Source of the DNA: JAJKJG01 sp036556825
GTDB lineage: Bacteria; Pseudomonadota; Alphaproteobacteria; Rhizobiales; Beijerinckiaceae
Length of the DNA: 48,292 nucleotides
Direction of reading: 5' to 3'
NCBI GenBank assembly: GCA_036556825.1
Contig: DATBIR010000304.1
Span: 1-48,292 of the forward strand
Positions 8,172 through 14,718 of this stretch are shown here, in pieces. Numbering within the stretch: position 1 is the first letter of the stretch; the number at the start of each line of letters is the position of its first letter. A program made the position numbers and the translations under genes. The notes under the pieces were generated by a model. The model was not told the origin of the DNA. It did not search any database and worked only from the letters and a program-made list of their open reading frames with translations.

Positions 8172-9120
8172 GGGTAATCAGAGATTCCGGCACGGTGAGG
8201 CCGAGCCCTCGCGCCGTCTTGAGATTAATCATCAGCTCGACCTCGGTCGACTGCTGCACCGGCAGGTCGGCCGGCTTGCTTCCCTTGAGGATGCGGCCGA
8301 CATAAAGGCCGGCGTGATGGTAGGCGGCCGCGAGGCTGCTGCCGTAGCTCATCAGGCCGCCGGCGGCGACGAACTCCCGATACTGGTAGATCGACGGCAT
8401 GGCGTGCTTCACGCTCAACCCCGCGAGCTTCCTGCTACGTGTCGTGAAGAACGGGTCCGGGCCGATGAGAAGCGCGCCCGCCCGCAACTTTCTGACCGTA
8501 TCGAAGGCCGCCGCGAGGTCGCCGTCGCCGCGCGCGTGCAGGACGAGCACCTGTTGCCCGAGCCGGCGCGCCGCGGTCTGCATCTCGCGCATCTGCCCGG
8601 GGACATTGGGATTGTCCGGATTAAGGAGCAGGGCCATCGTTTCCGTCTTGACCAGCTCGTGCAGGAGCTCGAGCCGCTTCGGCCCGAGTTCCACATTCAT
8701 GACGGTGACACCGGTAACGTTGCCGCCGGGCTGCTTCAGGTTGGGGACGAGCCCGAGCTCGATCGGGTCGAAGCCGGCGGTGAAGACGATCGGGATGGTC
8801 GCCGTCGCCGCCTTCGCCAGGGGCGCCGCAGGTCCCGCCGCAACCAGGACGTCGACCTGCGCCTGCACCAGCTCGGCTGTCAGCGCCGGCAGGCGGCGAT
8901 AGTCGCCCTCCGCCCAGCGATACTCGATCGCGACGTTGCGGCCTTCGGCGAAACCTGCTTCGGCCAGGCCGCGATGGAAGGCAGCGGTGAATTCGGAGTA
9001 TCCAGACGCCGACGCGCTGTTGAGAAAGCCGATGACGGGCATGCCCGCCTGTTGGGCACGGGCGGCCAGCGGCGCGGCGCCAGCGCCGATCATAGCGGCG
9101 ATGAAGTCGCGCCGCTGCAT
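8149..9120 (-). CDS. ABC_sub_bind-family periplasmic binding protein
   Basis: 323 residues from the ATG at 9120, preceded by GGAGGG at good spacing; in-frame starts up to 9216 would add a Pro/Arg-rich stretch unlike a signal peptide. Signal MQRRDFIAAMIGAGAAPLAARAQQ. Landmarks: PVIGFLNSASASGYSEF, EGRNVAIEYRWAEGDY, GFDPIELGLVPNLKQPGG, GPDPFFTTRSR, GGLMSYGSS and terminal ITRADEVIE. It lies directly upstream of the kinase and is coupled to it by the stop/start overlap, making it the most likely dedicated partner of the sensor. Ligand unknown. Confidence 0.9.
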   Translation of the reverse strand: MQRRDFIAAMIGAGAAPLAARAQQAGMPVIGFLNSASASGYSEFTAAFHRGLAEAGFAEGRNVAIEYRWAEGDYRRLPALTAELVQAQVDVLVAAGPAAPLAKAATATIPIVFTAGFDPIELGLVPNLKQPGGNVTGVTVMNVELGPKRLELLHELVKTETMALLLNPDNPNVPGQMREMQTAARRLGQQVLVLHARGDGDLAAAFDTVRKLRAGALLIGPDPFFTTRSRKLAGLSVKHAMPSIYQYREFVAAGGLMSYGSSLAAAYHHAGLYVGRILKGSKPADLPVQQSTEVELMINLKTARGLGLTVPESLITRADEVIE

Positions 9121-9238
9121 CAACCCTCCGCGCCGCGGCAGGGCTGAGCGGCCTGCGGGTCTTGCCTTCGGCAAGCCCGGGCACAGGTTCCGCGCGCCGG
9201 GGTGGAATGGCAGCAAGGGCAGCTCCGCCGCCTCATTC
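9121..9238 (-). other. Relic start and small hairpin between two binding-protein genes
   Basis: After the gene at 9233-10300, the usual coupled ATG is present and opens MRRRSCPCCHS, resembling the first residues of a paralog, but the frame closes after 38 codons. The real next gene begins 116 bp further on with its own ribosome-binding site. The stretch includes a UUCG-type hairpin, CTTGCC-ttc-GGCAAG at 9161-9175. It looks like an insertion or decayed signal-peptide start. Confidence 0.55.
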
Positions 9239-9255
9239 GATCACCTCGTCGGCGC
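9233..9255 (-). promoter_or_regulatory. Translational-coupling junction 5 (orphaned)
   Basis: Minus strand GACGAGGTGATCGAATGA is intact, but the ATG it serves (9236) leads only into a 38-codon relic frame. Confidence 0.65.
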
Positions 9256-10300
9256 GGGCGAGGAGGGTGGGCGGCAGCGTGAGGCCGAGCGTCTTGGCGG
9301 TCCTCAGATTGACGATGAGCTCGAACCGCGTTGGTTGCTGAACCGGAAGCTCGGCCGGCTTCGCGCCGTTCAGGATGCGGACAGCGAGGCTGGCGGTCTG
9401 ACGCATCATCTCGCTGAGGTTCGGACCGTAGGTCAGGAGGCCGCCGGCTTGCGCCCACGCGCCCCAGCCGCCCGCCAGCGGCAGCCGTTGATCCGTGGCG
9501 AAAGACACGAATCTTGGAATGTTGCGCACCGTCTGCCGCGAGGAGACAAGGTAGAGGGCGTCCGGTCGTGCGCCCCGGGCAGCGGCCAGCACGCTGTCGA
9601 GTTCATCCGGCCCATGCAGCGCCACCGGCAGGATCTCGATCCCGAGCGGCCCGGCGGCTTGCTCGGCCTGACGCAACTCGTTGTCGGCGTGGTCCGGGTT
9701 CCACACGAACGCCACCCGCGCGATGTGGGGCGCTGCCTCTTTAAGGAATTCCAGGCGCTTGGAGGCAAGGTCGTCGAGGAGAAGCGTGGTGCCCGTCGCG
9801 TTTCCACCGGGCCTGACCAAACTCGCGACAAAGCCGAGCTGCACCGGATCGGCGCTCGAGGTGAACAGCACGGGCAGGGTGCGGGCCGCCGGCAATGCGA
9901 GCAGGGTGACGTCGCCGCCGAGGGTGAACAGCAGGTCAGGCTTCAGGCGAACCAGCTCCTCGGCGAGCGTGGCAAGCCGCTCCGGCCGGCCTTCGGCGTA
10001 ACGGTGTTCGATCGTAAGGTTCCGGCCTTCGACGTAGCCGAGGTCGCCAAGCGCGCGCAGGAAGGCGGCCAGGTTGGGGTCGCCCTTCGGCGTGCTGTAG
10101 AGCAGGACGCCCAGCCGCGCGGGCTTCGCCGCGGGTTGCGCACCGACCTCCCGCGGCCACACGGCTGGGCCGCCGAGCATAGCACCAAGCACAGCAAAAA
10201 CGTCGCGCCGCCTGATGCGACGGGTGTCGGCGGGCCGTCGCGGCCGCGCAGCCTGCGTTGGGACCCGGGATGGAATGACGCTCCTCCGGACCGCTGCCAA
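9233..10300 (-). CDS. ABC_sub_bind-family periplasmic binding protein, first gene of the operon
   Basis: Up to 355 residues from a TTG at 10300; the true start is uncertain. The export signal proper is RRIRRRDVFAVLGAMLGG (residues about 28-45), and no ATG lies close upstream; GGAGGAG at about 10285-10279 could serve a non-ATG start. Mature-domain landmarks: RLGVLLYSTPKGDPN, EGRNLTIEHRYAEG, SADPVQLGFVASLVRPGGNATG, GGLLTYGPNL and terminal LLARADEVIE. As the promoter-proximal gene it reports where the operon starts: it is divergent from the ABC ATPase gene, with a CRP-like box between. Periplasmic; ligand unknown. Confidence 0.85.
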   Translation of the reverse strand: MAAVRRSVIPSRVPTQAARPRRPADTRRIRRRDVFAVLGAMLGGPAVWPREVGAQPAAKPARLGVLLYSTPKGDPNLAAFLRALGDLGYVEGRNLTIEHRYAEGRPERLATLAEELVRLKPDLLFTLGGDVTLLALPAARTLPVLFTSSADPVQLGFVASLVRPGGNATGTTLLLDDLASKRLEFLKEAAPHIARVAFVWNPDHADNELRQAEQAAGPLGIEILPVALHGPDELDSVLAAARGARPDALYLVSSRQTVRNIPRFVSFATDQRLPLAGGWGAWAQAGGLLTYGPNLSEMMRQTASLAVRILNGAKPAELPVQQPTRFELIVNLRTAKTLGLTLPPTLLARADEVIE

Positions 10301-10348
10301 GGCTGACCGGGTCGCCTGGTTCGCGGCCCGCGTCAGGAAGGCTACGCT

Positions 10349-10377
10349 AGATTACCGCCACCCGGAAGATGTGTGAT
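10349..10377 (-). promoter_or_regulatory. Candidate promoter of the binding-protein/kinase operon
   Basis: Read on the minus strand: ATCACA (10377-10372), 17-bp spacer, TAATCT (10354-10349). The -10 is good; the -35 is poor and lies inside the CRP-like dyad, as expected for an activator-dependent promoter with the activator centred about 38-42 bp upstream of the start point. Confidence 0.45.
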
Positions 10378-10387
10378 CGGGCTCACA
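10372..10387. promoter_or_regulatory. CRP-type operator, perfect dyad
   Basis: TGTGA-TCGGGC-TCACA is an exact match to the CRP consensus TGTGA-N6-TCACA. It lies between the divergent binding-protein operon and the ABC importer operon and could act on either. Its position relative to the minus-strand -10 favours the former. The family of regulator (CRP versus another CRP/FNR member) is inferred from the motif only. Confidence 0.65.
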
Positions 10388-10457
10388 TATGCCGCGTGAA
10401 TTGGGCCGGCATGACGGATTGAGTCCCCAAAAGGTCGGTGCCAGACTGCCGGAGCTG

Positions 10458-11570
10458 ATGCGGCCAAAGGGACTTGCGGTGCGAAGCGGGCAGTGCGCCA
10501 TCGAGGTGCAGGATCTTCATGTCGGCTACGGCGCGTTGCCGGTGCTGCATGGCATCGACCTGGCGGTCGCGCCGGGCGAGTTCGTCGCCATCCTCGGCTC
10601 GTCCGGCTGCGGCAAGACCACGCTTCTGCGCACCGTCGCCGGTTTCCAGAAGTCCTCGCGCGGCGCCATCCGCCTGTTCGGCCAGGATGTCGCGGGGCTG
10701 CCACCGGAAAAGCGCAACATCGCCATGGTGTTCCAGTCCTACGCCCTGTGGCCGCACATGACGGTGCTCGGGAATGTCGGCTACGGATTGCGGGTGCGCG
10801 GCCTGAAGCGCGACGCCGTGCGCCGACGGGTCGCCGAGGTGCTGAAGCTGCTCGGACTGTCCGGGCTCGAGGAGCGCAAGGTGACCAACCTGTCCGGCGG
10901 TCAGCGCCAGCGCGTGGCCCTCGGGCGCGCGCTCGCCATCGATCCGTCGCTGCTGCTCCTCGACGAGCCGCTGTCGAACCTCGACGCCAAGGTCCGGGTG
11001 CAACTGCGCTACGAGATCAAGGCGTTGCAGAACCGGCTCGGCTTCACGGCGATCCACGTCACGCATGATCGCGAGGAAGCCATGACCATGGCCGACCGCA
11101 TCGTCGTGATGGATGCCGGACGCATCGCTCAGGTCGGTCCGCCGAAGGAGGTCTACGACCACCCCGCCTCGCCGTTCGTGGCGAGCTTCATGGGGGCTGA
11201 CAACACCATCGACCTGCAGGTCAGCCCGAGCGGCGCCGGCGTCGACATCAGGGCGGCGCCGGACCAGCCGCCGGTGCGCTGGCACGGATCGGCACCGCCG
11301 GGCGCCGTGCGTGCCTATTTTCGCGACGACGTCGCCAGACTCGACGCGCCGGATGCGCGCGCCGACGATGCCATCGTTCTGCCCGGCCGCATCGCGCAGC
11401 GCGCCTATCCCGGCGGCTACTACCGCTACGGCGTCGCCATCGGCGAGCGTCATTTCACCGTGACGGACGCGCGCTATCTCGATCTCGACACGCCCGTCGG
11501 CCTGCGCTTGCCGCTGGCGGCCCTGCACCTGTTCCCAAGCGCCAGTCACCAGGGAGGAAACAATGGATAG
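10458..11570 (+). CDS. ABC importer ATPase, polyamine/iron/thiamine type
   Basis: 370 residues from ATG 10458 (GGAG close upstream); an ATG at 10389 lies against the CRP-like box and would add 23 uncharacteristic residues, and a GTG at 10479 is also possible. Walker A is GSSGCGKTT, the Q-loop is in AMVFQSYALWPHMTV, the signature is LSGGQRQRVALGRAL, Walker B is LLLLDEPLSNLDAK and the H-loop is VTHDREEAM. The C-terminal part from about residue 245 is a TOBE-type regulatory extension. It is the first gene of a complete importer; its last 8 bp overlap the binding-protein gene. It energises uptake from the cytoplasmic face. Confidence 0.92.
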   Translation: MRPKGLAVRSGQCAIEVQDLHVGYGALPVLHGIDLAVAPGEFVAILGSSGCGKTTLLRTVAGFQKSSRGAIRLFGQDVAGLPPEKRNIAMVFQSYALWPHMTVLGNVGYGLRVRGLKRDAVRRRVAEVLKLLGLSGLEERKVTNLSGGQRQRVALGRALAIDPSLLLLDEPLSNLDAKVRVQLRYEIKALQNRLGFTAIHVTHDREEAMTMADRIVVMDAGRIAQVGPPKEVYDHPASPFVASFMGADNTIDLQVSPSGAGVDIRAAPDQPPVRWHGSAPPGAVRAYFRDDVARLDAPDARADDAIVLPGRIAQRAYPGGYYRYGVAIGERHFTVTDARYLDLDTPVGLRLPLAALHLFPSASHQGGNNG

Positions 11571-12702
11571 AAGGAGCCTGATCATTGCCGCCATCGCGGC
11601 GACCTCGCTCGTTGCTCCGGCGAGCGCACAGCAGACGCTCAACGTGGCCACGGCGGGCGACCAGAACATGGTCGACTACGTCAAGGATTATCTCGGGCCG
11701 ATGTTCGAGAAGACGAACCCGGGCGTGAAAGTCAACGCGGTGGGTACCGGGCCGGGAGACGCCGGCTCGCAGAAGATCTACGAGAAGCTCGACGCGCAGA
11801 AGAAGGGCGGCGCGCAAAAATCCGATTTCGACGTGGTCGTAATTCACCAGAAGGCCGCCGGCACCATGGTGCAGGAAGGCCTGCTGGAAAAATACACTGA
11901 TCATATCGCGACCGGCCAGCTGGCCACGCGTGACACCGCCAAGAACGCCCTCGGCGCCGAGGTGTCCGGTTACGTCATGCCGATGTTCCACTCGCAGACG
12001 GCGATCGCCTACAACCCCGACCTCGTGAAGGACGTGCCGAACAGCTATCCCGAGCTGATCGACTGGGCCAAGAAGAACCCGCGCAAATTCGGCTACAACG
12101 GCATCAAGGGCGGCATGTCGGGCGTCGCCTTCGTATCGGGCTGGGTGGCGGCATTCGGCGGCGACGCGGCCAAGCTCGAGAAGGGGCCGTATGATCCGAA
12201 CGCCAAGACGCAGTGGGACAAGGCGCTCGCCGATCTCAAGGAGTTCAACAAGAACGTCGTCATCACGCCGGGCAATGCCGGCACGCTCGACATGCTCAAC
12301 CGCGGCGAGATCGCCATGGGCCCGGTATGGGTCGACATGTTCTACACCTGGATGGCGGACGGCAAGCTGCCGCCCAACATGCGGCTGAAGCTGGTGTCGC
12401 CGGGGATGCCCGGCCAGCCGATGTATTACGCCATTCCGGCCCGGGCCAACGCCAAGCTGGCGCAGGACTTCATCGCCCTCGCCACCAGTCCCGAGGTGCA
12501 GGCGGAAGGCATCGTCAAGCGCTTCAACTGGTATCCCGGCATCGACGCCAAGAACCTCGAAGGCAAGCTCGATCAGGCGGCCTGGCAGAAGCTGTTCGCC
12601 GACATCAAGCCGGAAGACCTGTCGACGAAGGGCAAGCCGTTCCCGATCGCGCCTTACTTCAACGACATCCTCGAGGCCTACGAACGCAAGGTGGCCAACT
12701 GA
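11563..12702 (+). CDS. ABC importer periplasmic binding protein (SBP family 1/8)
   Basis: 379 residues. The start is fixed by AGGGAGGAAA upstream and the signal MDRRSLIIAAIAATS...ASAQQ. The mature protein is a type 2 binding fold: QTLNVATAGDQNMVDYV, DFDVVVIHQKAAGTM, GYVMPMFHSQTAIAYNPD, GGMSGVAFVSGW and GPVWVDMFYTWM. It resembles binding proteins of polyamine, iron and YnjB-like importers, but no ligand-defining residues can be read with certainty. It overlaps the ATPase gene by 8 bp and is followed, before the permease coding core, by a perfect hairpin that may stabilise its message. Confidence 0.9.
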   Translation: MDRRSLIIAAIAATSLVAPASAQQTLNVATAGDQNMVDYVKDYLGPMFEKTNPGVKVNAVGTGPGDAGSQKIYEKLDAQKKGGAQKSDFDVVVIHQKAAGTMVQEGLLEKYTDHIATGQLATRDTAKNALGAEVSGYVMPMFHSQTAIAYNPDLVKDVPNSYPELIDWAKKNPRKFGYNGIKGGMSGVAFVSGWVAAFGGDAAKLEKGPYDPNAKTQWDKALADLKEFNKNVVITPGNAGTLDMLNRGEIAMGPVWVDMFYTWMADGKLPPNMRLKLVSPGMPGQPMYYAIPARANAKLAQDFIALATSPEVQAEGIVKRFNWYPGIDAKNLEGKLDQAAWQKLFADIKPEDLSTKGKPFPIAPYFNDILEAYERKVAN

Positions 12703-12704
12703 CC

Positions 12705-13583
12705 ATGTGCCGCGTCACCCTCTCCCGAACGGGAGAGGGTGACGCCAACGACATGCCCCGCCCGTCTCTCCTCGCTCTGACTCTCGTCGCGCCGGCGCTG
12801 ACGCTGGTGGCGGCGCTGTTCCTGTACCCTCTCAGCTATTCGCTAGTTGCCGCGTTCACGGCCGATGGCGCGTTGACGCTGAAGCACTTCGAGAAGGCCT
12901 TCGAGCTCTATTCCGGCGACATCATGTTCACGCTGTTCATCGTGATCGTCGCAACGATCCTGATCGCGCTGATCTCGATCGCGATCGCCGGCATCCTGAC
13001 CCTGAGCGAGACCCCGTGGCTGATCGCGGGCTTGCGCTGGCTCTACCGCTGGCCACTATTCATCCCCTTCATCGTCGCGGCGCAATGCATGCGCACGTTC
13101 CTTGCCAAGAACGGGCTGATGAATAATTCCTTCGTCGCGCTGGGGGTGCTCGATCCCTCGCAGACCACGAGCCTGCTCGACTGGCGCGGCATCGTCATCA
13201 CCTTCGTGTGGAAGCAGGTGCCGTTCGTGACGCTGATGCTCGCCGGCGCCATGGCCTCCCTCGACCGGGCAACGATCGAAGCGGGGCGCAACCTGGGTGC
13301 GGGGCGCTTGCGCATCCTGGTCGAGATCGTCCTGCCGCAGGTCGCGCAGACGCTGCTCGTCGGTCTCGTGCTGTCCTTCGTGACCATGCTGTCGGTGCTG
13401 TCGGTGCCGATGATGGTGGCAGGTTCGCAGCCGACCATGCTCACGGTCGACATGGCGTTCCGCATCAACGCCTACGGCGACTACGCCACCGCCAACGCGC
13501 TCGGCGTGATCTCCTATGCCATGACGGCGGTCGCCGCCTGGATCTACCTGCGCCACCAGGTGCGGCGGGAGGCGGCGGCATGA
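12705..13583 (+). CDS. ABC importer permease 1 (BPD/PotB type)
   Basis: 292 residues from ATG 12705, two bases after the binding-protein stop with AAGGTGG upstream; an alternative ATG at 12753 gives 276 residues and begins exactly where the membrane protein proper starts (MPRPSLLALTLVAPALTL). The first 16 residues of the longer form are encoded largely by a palindrome, so the shorter start may be ancestral. About six membrane segments, with the EAA-loop at ATIEAGRNLGAGRLRILVEI and LPQVAQ following. Together with the next permease it forms the transmembrane channel. Overlaps the next gene by ATGA. Confidence 0.88.
   Translation: MCRVTLSRTGEGDANDMPRPSLLALTLVAPALTLVAALFLYPLSYSLVAAFTADGALTLKHFEKAFELYSGDIMFTLFIVIVATILIALISIAIAGILTLSETPWLIAGLRWLYRWPLFIPFIVAAQCMRTFLAKNGLMNNSFVALGVLDPSQTTSLLDWRGIVITFVWKQVPFVTLMLAGAMASLDRATIEAGRNLGAGRLRILVEIVLPQVAQTLLVGLVLSFVTMLSVLSVPMMVAGSQPTMLTVDMAFRINAYGDYATANALGVISYAMTAVAAWIYLRHQVRREAAA
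12712..12745 (+). repeat. Perfect palindrome (hairpin) at the binding-protein/permease boundary
   Basis: GCGTCACCCTCTCCC-gaac-GGGAGAGGGTGACGC: 15-bp perfect arms and a 4-nt loop, 9 bp after the binding-protein stop. It resembles Rhizobiales short extragenic palindromes with a CCCTCTCCC core. It overlaps the first codons of the longer permease reading frame. Confidence 0.85.
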
Positions 13584-14557
13584 GCGATGTGGGTGCACAA
13601 CCCTCCTCCTTGCGGGGAGGGTGGTCGAGAGAGCGTCGGGACCGAGACCAGGTCGGGGGCGATGGCTCAACCGCCGCCCCGGACGAGACTCCCCCCCACC
13701 TGGGCTCGGCTTCGTCTCGCCGACCCTCCCCGCTATGGGGAGGGTTAAGCGTCCGCGGCATCGCCGGCACGCTCGCAAAGGTCGCGCTGCTGGCCGCGTT
13801 CGCGTTCCTGCTGTTCGGGCCGCTCGCCAACCTGATCCTGTGGTCCGTCGCGGAGCGCTGGTACACGCCGTTCAAGCTGCCGGTGTCCTACGGGCTGCGC
13901 TACTGGGAAGTTGTGTTCCGCCCGACCGGGGACGCCATGGCGTCGCTCACGACGAGCATCTGGATCGCCCTTGCGACCGTCATCGTGGCGCTGCTCGTCT
14001 CGGTACCGGCCGGCTATGCGCTGGCCCGGCTCAAGCTGCCGGCGCGCACGCTGATCATGATCGCCTTCCTGCTGCCGCAGGCCTTCCCTTCGGTCGCCAT
14101 CTACATCAATGTGGCGCGCATTTTCTACCAGCTCGGGCTCGCCGGCACGGTGACCGGCGTCGTGCTGGTGCACGCGACGCACGGCCTTGTCTACTCAGTC
14201 TGGATTGCGGCTGCGGCCTTCGCCGCCGTTGACCGGGAGCTCGAGCTCGCCGCGCGCAACCTCGGAGCATCGCCGCTCAGGACATTCGCGACCGTCACGT
14301 TGCCACTTGCGGCGCCCGGCATCATGGCGAGCGCCATCTTCGTCTTCCTCGAGTCGCTCGACGAATTCACCGGCACCTTCTTCGTCGGCGTGCCGCAGGT
14401 TACGACGCTGCCGCTGCTGCTCTACAACGCCAGCATGGGCGGCAATTACCAGATCGCCTCGATCACGGCGCTGATCCTGCTGGTGCCATCGGTCACGTTC
14501 ATGATCGTGATCGAACGCTTCCTGCGCGCCGACGTGCTCAGCAAGGTCGGCCAGTAG
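13580..14557 (+). CDS. ABC importer permease 2 (PotC type) with repeat-encoded N-terminus
   Basis: 325 residues from the ATG that overlaps the permease 1 stop. The membrane protein begins near residue 58 (GIAGTLAKVALLAAFAFLLF) and has about six segments. The EAA loop is DRELELAARNLGASPLRTF, followed by VTLPLAAPGIMAS. Residues about 8-56 are Arg/Gly/Pro-rich and are encoded by a palindromic repeat (13600-13746) inserted in frame. Related permeases start close to their first membrane segment (family knowledge), so this extension is abnormal. It may be cytoplasmic and tolerated, or translation may start inside or after the repeat. Confidence 0.88.
   Translation: MSDVGAQPSSLRGGWSRERRDRDQVGGDGSTAAPDETPPHLGSASSRRPSPLWGGLSVRGIAGTLAKVALLAAFAFLLFGPLANLILWSVAERWYTPFKLPVSYGLRYWEVVFRPTGDAMASLTTSIWIALATVIVALLVSVPAGYALARLKLPARTLIMIAFLLPQAFPSVAIYINVARIFYQLGLAGTVTGVVLVHATHGLVYSVWIAAAAFAAVDRELELAARNLGASPLRTFATVTLPLAAPGIMASAIFVFLESLDEFTGTFFVGVPQVTTLPLLLYNASMGGNYQIASITALILLVPSVTFMIVIERFLRADVLSKVGQ
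13600..13746 (+). repeat. Palindromic repeat element inserted in frame in a permease gene
   Basis: Two inverted hairpin units bound the element: CCCTCCTC-cttgc-GGGGAGGG at 13601-13621 (one G-U pair) and CCCTCCCC-gctat-GGGGAGGG at 13724-13744, with about 100 bp between. The paired arrangement is that of REP/BIME-like mobile palindromes. No stop codon occurs in the host frame. Confidence 0.75.
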
Positions 14558-14614
14558 CCGACGCCGCGATGCCGCCGTAAGACCTGGCGGCCGCGACGTG
14601 TCCTGCTTGTCGTG

Positions 14615-14688
14615 GCCGGGCTCGTCCCGGCATCCCGATCGGACGGGTAGCGCGTTTCCAATCGGGATCACCGGCGCGAGGCCGGTGA
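14615..14688. repeat. Intergenic cluster of three hairpins between convergent genes
   Basis: GCCGGG-ctcgt-CCCGGC (14615-14631), ATCCCGAT with ATCGGGAT (14632-14639 and 14661-14668), and TCACCGGC-gcgag-GCCGGTGA (14668-14688). The first resembles the GGCCGGGCTTGTCCCGGCC repeat common in Bradyrhizobium and relatives. It fills the 161-bp gap after the ABC operon and probably also acts as bidirectional terminator. Confidence 0.7.
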
Positions 14689-14718
14689 TGACCAGGTGAT
14701 GAGATCGGCAGCCCCGAA

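Noticed and set aside
3719..8305. Long plus-strand open frames (731 and 756 codons) opposite the histidine kinase
   Set aside because: The kinase frame has every expected domain; the opposite frames are shadows in high-GC sequence with no recognisable domain.
320..9255. Five repeated junction sequences considered as a CRISPR-like or recombination-site array
   Set aside because: They lie inside coding ends at gene-length spacing and are explained by paralogy and translational coupling.
12213..12704. Extension of the permease 1 frame far upstream into the binding-protein gene
   Set aside because: The upstream part is a shadow of the binding-protein frame; the real start is at 12705 or 12753.
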